Below are positions 1 through 11,329 of a DNA stretch of 64,000 nucleotides, piece by piece. The notes under the pieces are model-generated. The model saw only the letters and a program-made list of their open reading frames with translations. It did no database searches and was not told the origin of the DNA. The position numbers and the translations under genes were made by a program. The DNA is from Lutjanus erythropterus. Lineage: Eukaryota; Chordata; Actinopteri; Lutjaniformes; Lutjanidae. Position 1 is the stretch's first letter. Every line of letters starts with the position of its first letter. The stretch is taken from the NCBI GenBank assembly GCA_020091685.1, contig CM034601.1, forward strand, positions 40,083,315 to 40,147,314, read 5' to 3'.

Positions 1-1146
1 GTAATTGGTCTGAATGCATAAGATAACACTCAGCAGGTTTGGCCAAGGCACACACACATCTCCTGTTTAAGAGCACGTGTGTGTCTTTAAAGTTAATCTC
101 ACTAATAAGGAAAAATGAATTATTACCATAATTATAATGCCTAATAAATTTCAACAGACCTGCAAAGTGCAGACGGGACGGGGTCACAGCTGTCAGATCA
201 GCTTTATCAGATAAGTCAGTGTGACAGCTGGAACAGCTGTAGTGCTTGCATCTGCGTGTTTATTGGGATCAAGAAAAACAAGAATTAAACACTTATGATC
301 TATAACATACAAAATGAACAAGACTTTATATCTGAATGCATGTGTACTTCTGTCAGAGCTGGTTGGATATACGCATGTGTAATTTTGCACATTTCAAACA
401 TCAGAATCACTTTCTGATTCTGTTTCCTGTACCCACAGTAGTGTTAGCAGGACAAAGGAGAGAGAGGAGAAGGAGGAGGAGCATGGACAACCACATAACT
501 GCTCCTCTATGATGGCAGCTTTGTAGATTGGTCCACCTCTACAAGGAGGACTGCACCATCTCTCTGCCCCGCTCCTCACTCTTCTCTGCCAGTAGACCTG
601 CATAATGATGATGATGATAATTTATTATAAAATACAAGACATTTTCAAGGTGCTTCAGTGTAAAACATAACCAGCTACATATCTGCATGACATTTATGGT
701 TCATTTATTGTATTTTGCAGACGTTCATGTAAAATAATCTATTTTCACATGAAGCTGTTTTGGAGACTGTTGTCTCAATATATTGTGCGCTCTTGTGCTC
801 TCACTCCTCAAGCCAGAAGATCTGTCTCTTCGCTTTACAAATCTTTTCTCTTTGTTTCCTTCTGGTAAATTAGCCATCATGCTGACACAGCATGCGCTCC
901 TGATGCATCTGCTTCTTAAAGATGATGTGAACTCACTTTCTGATTGGTTTACTGCATGTTCAGCCTAAACTTGCCTGTGAATTAATGAGGGCACTTGGGC
1001 ACAGCTGATAGGTGTATCCTGCTTTGCACTGATGGCACAAGTGGCAGGGCAGGGCAAATACCTTTGCGCCCCTGCCCTTGAATAAATTCAATCTACTGCA
1101 CCTTGCGCTTTCCACTTGCACTTTAGATCAGCGTAAAATAGGGTCC
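1..1146 (+). mobile_element. hAT-like DNA transposon, copy I (nonautonomous, 5' end cut by window edge)
   Basis: This is one of four copies in the window of the same dispersed repeat; the others are near 9.5-10.27, 47.39-48.19 (inverted) and 53.2-54.0 kb. Positions 1-390 are the reverse complement of 47.4-47.87 kb, and positions 355-730 align with 53.22-53.63 kb. The right end reads CTTTAGATCAGCGTAAAATAGGG, close to the ends of copies II and IV, and its reverse complement resembles the outer end of copy III (GGGCCCTATCTTAyGC). No transposase domain is visible, and short ORFs across it are unsupported. The hAT assignment is inferred from the style of the ends; a TSD cannot be tested because the left end is missing. 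Confidence 0.65.
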
Positions 1147-1297
1147 TAGATTTTAGTTTAGCCTCCACAATCAGCCAAGATAGTCGATTATGCATTTCAC
1201 ACACATTGGCACGGAAAGAACAACGAAGAACTAATCTGGCTGCCCTGTTCTGTGCAAATTGAAGCTTTTTAAGGTGTTTTTGAGAAGCACTTGACCA
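1145..1297 (-). pseudogene. Non-LTR retrotransposon reverse transcriptase fragment
   Basis: The minus strand reads through 51 codons without a stop. It contains LKKLQFAQNRAARLVLRCS followed about ten residues later by MHNRLSWL. The LQ-QNRAAR-VLR and LSWL pattern is typical of the C-terminal thumb region of fish non-LTR (LINE) reverse transcriptases. There is no start codon and the catalytic domain is absent, so this is a truncated remnant. It directly abuts the right end of the hAT-like copy. The LINE clade was not assigned. Confidence 0.7.
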
Positions 1298-1304
1298 GAT
1301 TACT

Positions 1305-1343
1305 GGGCAGTACTAGGCAGTAGTAGGCAGTAGTAGGCAGTAG
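1305..1343. repeat. Short tandem repeat, unit GGCAGTAGTA
   Basis: About four near-perfect copies of a 10-bp unit lie between the reverse transcriptase fragment and an AAGATA-rich tract. Confidence 0.8.
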
Positions 1344-1560
1344 TAAGATAAGATAAGACAAGATAAGATAAATTTTATTTATCCCACACCAGGGAAATTT
1401 CCATGTTACAGCAGCTTAAATAGTACAGTTAGAAAAGGGACTGAATGACAATAGAATAATTATAGAATAAACATAAAATAGAACAAAAAATATACATTTA
1501 AAATAAATAAAAATATAAAATATAAAGTTATAAATTTGACAAAACTATACACTATTTACA
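1344..1560 (-). mobile_element. Tail of a non-LTR retrotransposon (3' end, reverse orientation)
   Basis: An AAGATA tandem tract is followed by AAATTTTATTTATCCC, an accepted GGGAAATTT motif, and then AT-rich sequence. A short tandem repeat joined to TTTATT-(G/A)TCCC...GGGAAATTT is a recurring end of fish LINE insertions, read here from the tail inward. Similar tails are seen near 21.66 and 45.12 kb. The family is not assigned. Confidence 0.5.
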
Positions 1561-2566
1561 TTTATATATTCACATTATATGGAAATGTTTGGAGACTGGA
1601 CTATATATGGGTATACATGATAACCGTACAGGATAATTGCACATATGTTGTAGTACACTCATGGTGTGTAGCATTGTAATTAAAATAAAAGCAATGTAGA
1701 CAGTGTTGCCTCGCACAGAATATTAGCAGCAAAAATTTCACAGTGAGGGTTATGATGATGTTGTGTGTTTGTTCAAAAAGAAAACTACAGGTGAAACTGA
1801 TATTGGTAGAAATGTAATAATGAATGGGTATTTGACATAATGCTAAATATATTACTGTCATGTCATATTATTTTGTTCAATTGTTCAGCATTAAAAGAAA
1901 AACACAGCTGTACCATAGTGGTCACTGGTTGTGATGCCACTTGTAAAACTGTTCAAACAGCAAATAGTGTAAAAAAACAAAAACAATGTAAAAGCCAAAT
2001 AAATAAATCAGCTCACAAGCAAAGTTTTATGTAAAAAAAAAAAACTGTCTGTGGAACTAGGGTTGGATGCTAAGCTCTGTGAGGGAGGAGGGAATGTTTC
2101 TTTCACTGAACATGATTTTATGTTCAGTGTACAACCTGTGCAAGATGTGCATGCTTAAAGTGACTCATTAACCTATGACCAGTAAATTCATTTAACAGCC
2201 GAGTCATAAATTATTCTCCTCTATAGCTCACTCTACACTAGAGGCTAGCTGTGTGGTAGTGTTAATTAAAGGTGTAATAATTCAGGTTTTTATTGCCCCA
2301 CTGCACAAATCACCCTAATATATCTGCAGTAGCTGATGAGGGTGTTGATCAATACAGTGACTCTACAATAACTTCCTCAAGTGCTGACGTTTCTGGTTTA
2401 AATGGTTCCCCATCAGCTTGCCATAGAACCCATGTGGACATTTATGGTGGAGGTCAAGTGATCATTAGGGAAACCTATAGCAATTTGTTGTTGTTAAGAT
2501 AAGAGAAGTGTGGGGAATTCAAACTTTTCAAAAAAAGATATATTTTGAGAAGTGATTTGAAAGATG
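1561..2566. other. AT-rich stretch, no gene seen
   Basis: Only short unsupported ORFs occur here. There are A-runs near 2,030 and no recognised repeat ends. Confidence 0.6.
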
Positions 2567-2800
2567 TTAGTGATTGTGCAGCCAGTCACGACCAGCCAGC
2601 AGAGCCATAAATGAGCGTCTGAAGCTGCGTTCTGGATCATAGAGGAGCAACAATTCAGCACTATAACTGGATGCTAAATCACAAAGTGCTTCAAAGGTGA
2701 TCAGTAAAATCTTAAAATCAATTCTAAAATGGACAGGGGAGCAGTGAAGAAAGGCTAGAACAGGACAGATATGACAAGTCAAGCAGCTCAATGTTCACTA
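2567..2800 (-). pseudogene. L2-clade LINE fragment, C-terminal reverse transcriptase region
   Basis: The minus-strand translation contains HFRIDFKILLITFEAL and, further on, a DPERSFRRS-like run. These match the conserved L2-clade segment just after the reverse transcriptase core (the V-FRI-FKIL-L-(Y/F)-AL pattern). The same region is present, on the other strand, near 6.87-7.03 kb. No catalytic residues and no start are present, so this is a dead truncated copy. Confidence 0.7.
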
Positions 2801-4225
2801 TTTTTCACTTGACCCTGAATACAATGAGTTACAATAATGGAACTGAGAAGATGAACGTAAAAGTGAAAAGAGTCTTCCTCATGATCAGCACTTTTCTGTG
2901 GCACTGATATTCCAAGCAGTACAGCAACATCTATTATGTTGACCAAGTTTTTTTTTCAAATTTCTAGGGTGAGCAGACTTTACATATTGAAGTAAACATC
3001 TGTTTGTTGGCTGAATCCTGAACACTTGCACTTTAGGAAACCCTCACCCAGCTGCACAGCTGTCTGAAAAACCGCTTAATAACAAAGACAAGTCTGTGGT
3101 CTGAGTCTCAACATGCTGTTTTGCCAGTAAATCCTCTTTGCATGGTCTTATCTGAGCTCAGGATTGCAGCCTTACTGAATTCATGTTGTGCTGTCACCTC
3201 GGAAGAGAGGGTTCTGCGACAAAGGATTTTGGATGGCATTCCTGAAACCACACTGGCCACTTCAAATATTTACGAACTTATGGTCCTCTCATATACACAC
3301 ACACTAGGAGAGAAGAATGCAATATGTATTTAAAACAAAATCTGATAGGAGGATGATTTTTTTTTCTTTATCTCATGCATCAGTGTATATCCTAGACCTT
3401 ATGTTTGCATACAGCCTCTTTTGTCACAGTGTTCCAACATTTTGCAGAGAAGCCTCTTTTCTTGAGACCCTGTGCTGCCTGCTTTCTGGTTCACTCAACA
3501 CACCCATAGGCATGAAAAACTAGTAGTATCTGTGAAATATGCAATACCTAATTAGCATAATAATTTCATTGGCTCTCACCGATGGCACAAATCAGAACGG
3601 GGTGACTGTAATCTCATCCTGTCACGGCAATCACCGCCACAGTAAATTTCTGATCAATTCTTATTAACAGGCGGCAGATTTTTCTCGACTGTTAGCGGTC
3701 ACAGTTGTGATTTATGACCAACCTCCGCTGTGTTTTTCACTCCCTGCCTCAGCTGTTATTTGGCTGTTATTAGGTGTGAAATTCATGATGGAATACCTCA
3801 GAAAAATTTCAGTGCCCATAAAGCTACTGGCTCAGAAAAGTTGTTGGGAAATTACAAAATAGCAACTTTACTCTGCTGCATCTCTGGGTATCATTTCATT
3901 GGGTCTTAAAGAGCAATTTTAGGTTGGCAACCCCAATTAATTAGCACACTGGAGATAGATTCAAAAGGTGTCTCAGCATTTGCACTCCTTGTGGTTATAC
4001 ATACTGAGGATTGTGGTAATGTTGCTGTCCATGAATATGTTGATATTGATGTAACATTCATCCATACAGTCATGTTAAAGTTCACACTATTTCTTAATGT
4101 GTTAATCTTTCCCCTTATCTTGTACTGCCTTCAGATGTGTATACCTGTTTGCTCTGTCCTACCTGTTGACCTACCTGTGTCTTTGGTGTCACTCAGTTTA
4201 AGAAAGTACCATAACTGAAAATTCA
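2801..4225. other. Non-repetitive stretch, no gene established
   Basis: No recognised repeat and no convincing exon. Positions 3,540-3,830 are high-complexity sequence with balanced composition and TAAT-core motifs, and are listed separately as a candidate regulatory block. Short ORFs between 3.1 and 4.2 kb show no recognisable domain. Confidence 0.5.
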
Positions 4226-4925
4226 GCATTGGTGGAAGTAACTGATTACAAATACTCAAACTACTTTAATTAAATAGTTTTTTGTTTACTTGTACTTTAT
4301 GAGTAGATTTTCAAGTCTGTATTTCTACTTGTACTTAAGTATGTATTACACTATGTAATCTACTTAGTTGAGTTGAGTACTGAGTACACCTTGAATTAAT
4401 ATCCATTCATCTACATTTTAGTAGCCAGTAAGGTGATCTGATCACAGACAGGCCAATGAAAACCAGGACATACAAATGAAAAACAAAATATGCTGCAGCA
4501 GCACACATTTGGAAGATGTTAATGATTAATCCTTTGTTGATTAATTGTCGTTAAGAATTTAACCAGTTGAAAATGTGTTCATGGATATTCAATCAATAGT
4601 AGAAAAAAATCTTTTTAATTATTAATTGATTGTTTTTAATTGATTGTTAGTGTTTTTAACTGGCAAAGGAAAATGCACAAAATTTGCAACCCCAATTTGT
4701 GGAGGTGACTGTGACCATGGAGCGGAACAGAGATGGAGTTGGGATTAATTCAGACTGAACATTTGGAGAAACAAAACCCCTATGGATAAAGCATTAAACA
4801 TCAGTTATTAAAAGTAACTCATACTCTGAGTAATTTTTAAGACAAATATGTTGTACTTTTACCTAAATGTATTTCCAATGCCATTACTTTTACTTGTAGC
4901 TGAGTAACATTTTGGTAACAACAAG
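4226..4925. repeat. Dispersed fish repeat of the GGTGGAAGTAAC type
   Basis: It begins with TTGGTGGAAGTAACTGATTA and is rich in ACTTGTACTT and TACTTTTAC motifs at both ends. Related stretches occur near 8.01-8.11, 26.09-26.56 and 30.42-30.96 kb. I recall this as a common interspersed element in percomorph fish. It encodes nothing recognisable, and its exact limits are uncertain. Confidence 0.45.
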
Positions 4926-4990
4926 GTTGTTAATGACCTGCGGTCAAATATGAACAGAAGCAAACTCTATATTAGTACTAGTCGATCTTA

Positions 4991-4998
4991 CTGCAGCC
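4991..4998. repeat. Left 8-bp target-site duplication CTGCAGCC
   Basis: This 8-mer immediately precedes the hAT element starting at 4,999 and recurs at 6,135-6,142 immediately after it. Removing one copy plus the element joins the two halves of the LINE in the same reading frame. Confidence 0.93.
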
Positions 4999-6134
4999 CA
5001 GAGGTTGCGCTAGACTTTTTCATTGTCTGTCATTGTGACTGACAGGGTCATAAAAATCCCATCATAATCTATTTTTACCCGTCACTTTAATTTTTAAAAT
5101 GATAATAATTACATATTCTATAGCATTTACTTTTCATTCATTTTTAATTAATATTCAGTCCGAACAAGCTGAACAGAGAATCCACACTGTACCTCTTTTA
5201 TCAACACCATCATCGTTATTGGGCTTTTTGAAGAAATTTCAGCTGCTGACACTCAGCTGCCGTGACACTAGGTGCGTTCGAGATGAGCCAGGCCTGCGCA
5301 GAATTGATCAGCGGTGATCGCCGCACAGTGCATGCCGGTTAGATTTGTGTCCGACTTGATCCCGACTTGCACTGATGTCATGCACATGTGGGCAACGATA
5401 ACCTCACGAGATCGAGGCGGCCACAGTTTGTAGTGCCAGATGTCGCAGCTGCTCTCCGCAAACTGCAAACGCCTGGCTGTCACCTGATTGACAAGCTGAC
5501 AGGCTCTGATTGGCTCCTAATTTTGACAACAAACACCACGTGTTGTATAAAATACTAATTTTCTGTGTAATTGTAATATTTAATGCTGGACATATCAGTC
5601 TTCTGTTGTGCAATGAAGTTTTAATCTGTCAGCAAGCAGATATTTTGTGTCTGATAATAATAAGGGTTATATATATATGACTTATCAAAAGAACAGTTTA
5701 GTGCTTTACAAGGCAGATAGAAGAACAGATGTTACAAGCAAAAGGAGGATCTCTTCTATTTTAACTTCAATCAATGATCAAGAACGTACTTTCTTTCTTC
5801 AGCTATGAGCATGATCTGCAGACTACAGGTAACCTACAGGTGATCTAACAGGATGTTTGTGTCTCTTCCTCTACTCTCTCGTAAGTCTACTGAAAAGTGT
5901 CAGACTGGACTGCAGCTTTTTGTCTCCACCTCCTGCTGTGGCCGCCTGATCTCGTCTACTCTCCAGGCGAGGCGCAGTTCATCTCGAACATACCTAATAG
6001 CTAATTAATATGCTCACTCGCCACCAAGTGGTCAGGGGTGTGAATTGCAACCTGTCAAAATGACAGATGACCTTCAGATTTTTCCGTCACCGTTATAAAA
6101 AACCGGTCAACGACGGAAAATAACGCGACCCCTG
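4999..6134. mobile_element. hAT-type nonautonomous transposon inserted in the L2 LINE
   Basis: The element starts CAGAGGTTGCG and ends CGCGACCCCTG, giving related short terminal inverted repeats of the CAGNGGT type. It is flanked by a perfect 8-bp duplication, CTGCAGCC (4,991-4,998 and 6,135-6,142), the size made by hAT transposases. The insertion falls at the AAFDTV motif of the LINE. No transposase domain is visible; small ORFs at 5.1-5.6 kb are unsupported. It carries its own inner insertion at 5,271-5,993. Confidence 0.88.
5271..5993. mobile_element. Inner MITE-like element with TTCGAGATGA ends
   Basis: The left end reads GGTGCGTTCGAGATGA; the right end in reverse complement reads GTATGTTCGAGATGA. 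Each is flanked by the trinucleotide CTA (5,268-5,270 and 5,994-5,996). A 3-bp duplication would suit a PIF-Harbinger-mobilised element, but 3 bp is weak evidence and the superfamily is inference. The interior is GC-richer than its surroundings and shows no recognisable coding sequence. Confidence 0.65.
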
Positions 6135-7172
6135 CTGCAGCCTTTGATACAGTCAACCACTTAATTCTTTTAGCAAGACTTCACAATCTGGTTGGCCTCT
6201 CTGGTACTGTTTTTAACTGGTTTAAATCTCATATTTCTGACAGAGAATTATATGTTACAATGGATGAATGTTCATCAAAAAGCTATAAAATGGATTGTGG
6301 TATCCCCCAAGGTTCACACTTTTTAATCTTTACATGCTGCCACCTGGAAATGTCATCAGGAGGCACTGGATCACTTTCCATAGTTATGTCGATAATAAAC
6401 ACAGCTGTACATCGCTGTGTCTCCTGATGACTCTGGGCCGACTGATGCTCTTTTTAACTGTATTTTACTCATCAAGTCCTAGATGGCAGAAAAATCCCTT
6501 CAACTCAACCAGGACAAAACTGAGGTCTTAATTATTAGTCCTGAAGCTCAGAGAGAGAGAGACTCAGTGCAAAACTGCAAGAGCTGGCACTAAAAGCCAG
6601 TCAACAAGTGAAAAACCTTGGAGTTATCTTTGATTTGAATCTTAGTTTTGAACCACATATTAGAAATATAAGTAAAACTGGATTTTATTATCTTAATAAC
6701 ATCACCAGTGTGACTGTTTCTCTCCCAAGCCAACACAGAGACAGTGATGCTCTTATTATTTGCAGAATTGACTATTGTAATGCTCCACTTTCTGGTCTTA
6801 CCAGGAAACACTTTGGTCAGTTACAATTCAATGCTGACGAGGACCAGAAAGAGAGCACACATTACATTCATTTTAAAGTCTCTGCATTAGCTTCCTGTTT
6901 GCTTCAGAATTGATTTTATGATCCTTTTATTGGTTTATAAAGCTCTTAACGGTCTTAGTCCCACCTATTTATCAGATTTGCTTTTATCCTATGAACCCTC
7001 TAGAACCCTTAGGTCTTCTGGCAGTGGCCTTTTAATTATCCCCAAAGTTGGAACAAAAACCGATGATGATGAGGCATTATTTTATTATGATGGTCCACGT
7101 CCATGGTACAACCTGAAGACCTGAGGGCCGCTGAGAAATTATCAGTTGTTAGTAGCAGTGACTTACAGTAGG

Positions 7173-7926
7173 TACAGTGTGTTTTATTGGCAGAATATAA
7201 CATATATGGAATATAATATTCATCAGTGTGTTTTCTTTAGTGTATAATCGCCTTAAAATAACAATAATTGTGATTTTGTTAATTTAGAATGAGGTCTTAA
7301 TGTACAGAGGAAGCGGCTCCTCTTTCACAGAGGCTGCAGTGTTGTACCACCATGTTTCTACAGTAGCCCAGAACAGGCAAACAAAATGCTGGCTTTAGAT
7401 ACAGCCTTTTTCAGGATTTTCATGAGTTTTGCAGTCACTACATACTTTGAGGTCTTTGCAATATACAAGCTCACCAACAGATGCTACAAAATCTCCACAC
7501 TGGTCCTTCAACATATTTTTTTCCTCTGAGCTGAATTTATGCCCTTTATGACAAACTTGCACCAGTCAAAATAGCTGGTGCTGCTGACAGCTGACAGAGG
7601 CAGAAGCAATTTGAATTCTTTGGATGGAACCAAAAAGGCTATAGCATTCCATCTTGAACTCCATCCTTTTGTTTAAACCGAGAGCTACAAAAATGGAATT
7701 TTTCCATCACAACTAGTACTGATGGCAAAAGAAGAGACTTTACAGTCTAGACTGTACAGTGGCTGCAAAAGTGTAGTGTGGATATTTAAATATATTTTCT
7801 TAATAAAATAAACCAACACTGTAAAGTCAAATACTCAAATTAATTATAAGTGAGAACTTAAAAGCTGGGAGAAGTTAAAATTTGTTTACAAGATTTGATA
7901 CCTTGAAAATGTTGATTGACAATAAA

Positions 7927-7928
<2 letters not shown>
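7173..7928. other. No feature recognised
   Basis: Mixed AT-rich sequence downstream of the LINE remnant, with no ORF or repeat end that I can support. Confidence 0.5.

Positions 7929-7993
<65 letters not shown>
7929..7993. repeat. (TG)n microsatellite
   Basis: About 32 uninterrupted TG dinucleotides. A tract this long and perfect is likely polymorphic, and it could adopt Z-DNA. Confidence 0.98.
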
Positions 7994-7995
<2 letters not shown>

Positions 7996-9499
7996 AACTT
8001 ATTTGGTGGGAAAAGTAGTAGAAAAGTAATTGATTACAAGTAAAAGTACTGGTTCTAAAAAAAAAAGTAAAAGTACAAAATGTTCTTCCTTTTGTCAGTA
8101 TGTCATGGTTTCATTGGCCCGTTAAGGCATATTAACTACATAAGTGCAACTGAAAGATCTGAGTAAATTAAAATTGTACGCAATAGTCAATTATGATTTT
8201 AAAAGTAACAAAGTAGACTATGAAGTGTAGTGCACACTTATGTGCAAGTACTTGAAAACACACAGGTACCCAAAAAAAAGTTGAAATTAGCTGCTTCTTC
8301 ACCTGTTAAACTCACATTTTTTGATTAATATGAACTTTACTAAACATGAATTAATGGGTTTTATTACTTCAAATTATTCACTTTTGTTAAATTATTGCAA
8401 TGAGAGAGGTAAATCAAAATTCTGAGTTGCATTTCTGAGTTGAATTAAATGTTAGATTTGGCTTAATCAACTTTGATCAAAACACAAATTCAAAAATATT
8501 GTGGCAACTGATTACCTTGCTTACTTATCTGAGATTACAGTGTAATTGAACAAAACACAACTTCTTTTTTGGGTGTATGGCCCAAAATGTTAACTTTATC
8601 TTCTTCTTTTCTAGTTTTAGATTGTAAAACATGCACTACAAATGATCATCTCCTTGAACCCAAAAGCATTAATACAGTATGAAATTCAACCTGTGCCTCT
8701 CAAACTCATTCATACTTAGCACCTTTCAACATATTAAAGAGCACCATTGTGGTATGGAAGAATATGTATTGAAATAAATATATATTTTGAAACTGGTTTT
8801 CAGTGCTTTGAAGGCAAGGCTTCAGCAGATGTGACACAAATATAGAAAACCTTGCAAAAGATATACAATATGTTACAAACACTTGTTTAAAAAGGTTGGT
8901 GAATGTGTGGGCTTTGTGTAAACCTCATTGCATGTGGACAATAAACATCTCATCATTCAAGTGGATCTTAATGTCATTGTTTCACAGCAAAATGAACCTT
9001 TGGAGTAAAGCTTGCTTTTGTGAAATATCTTACAGTGAATAGAAACATGTCCTGGACCACTGCCATCAGAGCCTCCTGCAACAATGAATAACCCAGCAGA
9101 CAAACCATGTGGGAGGAGAGCAGAGACAGCTTTGCAGGAAAAGCCTTTGTCTTGTACTTGTATGTGCTCATCTGCTTGAAAGACACCCACACTGTAATGA
9201 AAAAGTATTGTGAACCCCCCCAAAGTCAAGTCCGATCATGCTGCTGTTAAAGTGTCGACATTTGAAACACCTAATTCAAACAGCAGACATTTCATAAATC
9301 TGAGAAATTGCAGAACCCTGTCATTTTATATTTTCTGCACAGTGTAATAGTCTTATTGATCGTAAATCATTGGTTACTGACCAACGCAGCTCCAAACAGA
9401 GTCAAGCCAGAGCTGTGATCCTATGTTTAAAATGCTCATGCCTTTAAAGAGAATATGAGCAGAGCAATAACATCAAGACTGCAACATGGTGTATGCTGA
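7994..9499. other. Mostly unassigned sequence
   Basis: Positions 8,010-8,110 contain AAGTAATTGATTACAAG and TAAAAGTAC motifs like the repeat at 4.2 kb. The remainder shows no recognised repeat or exon. ORFs on the minus strand at 8.96-9.23 kb have no recognisable domain. Confidence 0.5.
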
Positions 9500-10272
9500 A
9501 AACAAACTTTGAACAAATTTTCTGTCAGCAGTAAAGTGTAAATATTAAAGTTAAAAGCATGCAGGTGTTTGTGCCTTGCACTTGGCTAAGGTTCGCACAC
9601 AATCAAAAAACACCTTTCATTAATGTTAAACAGCGTGTGCAAGTGTATGTGTAAAATTATTTTCATTCATAAGGAATTAGGAGCTATTGTTAGAATAAAG
9701 CCCAAAGCCCAAGTGCACACAGGACAGGATCACAACTGTCAGATCATCTTTAACAGACACCCTGCCATCTCCTTTTATTGTGCGCTCTCATGCTTTTACT
9801 GCAGCTGATAGGTATATCCCGCTGTGCACTGCTGGTGTAAGAGGCGGGACAGGATAGGATACCCCTGCACGCCTAGTACAAGCTGGCAAAGGTGGATTTG
9901 GACACACCTTGAATTAGGGTTGGGCAATTGGACGAATATAATGTCTATTGACGATGGGCTGAATCCATCACAGACTGCTTTTTTTGGCCAATTTTTAGGG
10001 AAATATTTGTCATTTTATTTTGGTAATGTAATAGTCTAAAGAGTGACAGTCTCTGTTCTGCACCACGCTGTCATCCAGCGGCGCAGTACACACCCACACA
10101 GCCGACCATGAGTGAAGTAAGTTCGGTGACGAGTGAGAGGAAAACAGCCTGCAGAGTCAGAAGATATCATCAGTTGCCAGTGGATGGGCTGATGATGATC
10201 ATTTGGAAAATTTGGAAAATCCACTGTGCCTCTTGCTTTCCACTTGCGCTTTAGATCAGCGTACGATAGGGC
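9500..10272 (+). mobile_element. hAT-like DNA transposon, copy II, with nested insertion
   Basis: Positions 9.51-9.61 kb are the reverse complement of 47.78-47.85 kb (copy III). The stretch from 9.80 kb (CAGCTGATAGGTATATCC) aligns with 1,001 in copy I and 53,860 in copy IV. It ends CGCTTTAGATCAGCGTACGATAGGGC, the family right end. Compared with copy I it lacks a long central part, and it carries an extra block at about 9,915-10,216. It is noncoding. Confidence 0.7.
9915..10216. mobile_element. Nested element with TAGGGTTGGGCAA end
   Basis: This block interrupts copy II between TTGAAT and AAATCCACTG, where copies I and IV run straight through. It opens TAGGGTTGGGCAATTGG. A related block occurs at 37,509-37,696, and what looks like the opposite end (TTGCCCAACCCTG) lies at 60,040. 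The right end of this copy is missing, so no TSD can be tested. It encodes nothing recognisable. Confidence 0.65.
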
Positions 10273-11010
10273 TGTAAGACTCCACATGTGAAATATTTAA
10301 TGTGTCACAAACACCTATATGCCACATGTAAAAGGATTTGTGGGGACAGCAGCATGTAATGTTACACACATGATTATTTAACATGGTAATTCAAGATTTT
10401 CCATTGTCTAAATACTACCTTCCTTGAATGTTTCAATTAGAGGAGGCCTTACTTCTCCTCCTACAGGCCTACATGTTTAGGGAAGTGTCTGGAAGGTTAG
10501 AGTGGAGGCTTTGTCTCTGAATGGAGAGGCTCAGTGAAGCCAGATGCTGGCATCACTCTGAATGAGGAAATGGGCATACCTGCAGGGAATCAGCTGTGAA
10601 GGTAAACTGCTGCTGATTTGCACCTAGCACTGGCTCCCAGAAAGAGATAGCAGCTGTAGCATTCAGACTGGTGAAGGTGGATGGAAATGGCTGACCATGC
10701 GGTGACCATCCAGATCTCTCTCTCAGATAACTCAAGTGGAAAAACAAAGCAAATGGGGAACCAGTAAAACAGAAAACAATGTGCAAAGCATTGCAAGAAT
10801 GATTTAGTTTGAAATAAACTTGTGAATGGCTCACTTGATAAAGGCATCATCTTCATCATCATCTAAGTACAACCAAAGACAGAAGCAAAGTGATACTCTG
10901 ACTGTGGACAGCTGCGCATCATTTTCTCTCTGTTGTGATGTTTCACAACAGCTCCCAACTTATACATTTTGAAATGAAATTTATCATTTTTCTTTTCTTA
11001 TTTTTGTTTA
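10273..11010. other. No feature recognised
   Basis: No repeat ends or supported exons. Two overlapping minus-strand ORFs (10.55-10.86 kb) have no recognisable domain. Confidence 0.5.
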
Positions 11011-11015
11011 AAAAG

Positions 11016-11329
11016 GTCCTGAGTTCGATCCCCCGGCTTGCTGGGGCAGGGCCTTTCTGTGCGGAGTTTGCATGTTCTCCCCGTGTCTGCGTGGGTTCTC
11101 TCCGGGTTCTCCAGCTTCCTCCCACAGTCCAAAGACATGCATGCAGGTTAATTGGTGACTCTAAATTGCCTGTAGGTGTGAATGTGAGTGTGAGTGGTTG
11201 TCTGTCTATGTGTCAGTCCTGCGATGAACTGGCAACTTGTCCAGGGTGAACCCTGCCTCTTGCCCAGTGTCAGCTGGGATAGACTCCAGCCCCTCGGGAA
11301 TAAGCGGTTACAGAAAATGGATGGATGGA
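11016..11329 (+). mobile_element. 5'-truncated SINE with ATGG tail
   Basis: It starts inside a Pol III B-box-like motif (GAGTTCGATCCCC). It continues with GGAGTTTGCATGTTCTCCCC, CCTCCCACAGTCCAAAGACA, AATTGGTGACTCTAAATTGC and GCTGGGATAGACTCCAGCCC, and ends in a short (ATGG)n tail. This is a very common teleost retroposon body. The A box is missing, so the copy is 5'-truncated. An ORF across it is a shadow. I recall the 3' part as related to RTE-type LINE tails, but that is not tested here. Confidence 0.85.

Larger units (their letters stand above)
4930..7172 (+). pseudogene. L2-clade LINE reverse transcriptase, interrupted and decayed
   Basis: Two segments (about 4,930-4,998 and 6,135-7,172) form one L2-clade non-LTR retrotransposon reverse transcriptase. 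The first segment ends in LVDLTAA. The second continues AAFDTVNH and runs in frame to a GIPQGS motif at about 6,315, both hallmarks of LINE reverse transcriptases. Just after GIPQGS there is a small deletion and frameshift. The active-site motif, normally YADD, reads YVDN (about 6,384-6,395), so a metal-binding Asp is lost. Further frames show KNLGVIFDLNLSF and IDYCNAPLSGL (6.61-6.80 kb), then LVYKALNGLSPTYL (6.92-7.00 kb). Near 7.12 kb the end of the domain is readable only after another frameshift. No function is expected. Confidence 0.9.

Noticed and set aside
193..390. 65-codon ORF shared with 47,333-47,605
   Set aside because: The peptide similarity (YVIDH, FLD-NKH) simply reflects two copies of the same noncoding hAT-like repeat; both frames lack a domain.
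5099..5613. Several overlapping ORFs in the hAT at 5-6 kb
   Set aside because: They cross the boundary of the inner MITE and carry no transposase motif.
9190..9225. Tc1/mariner-like end (AATGAAAAAGTATTGTGAACCCCC)
   Set aside because: A single short resemblance with no partner end and no TA-flanked inverted repeat found.
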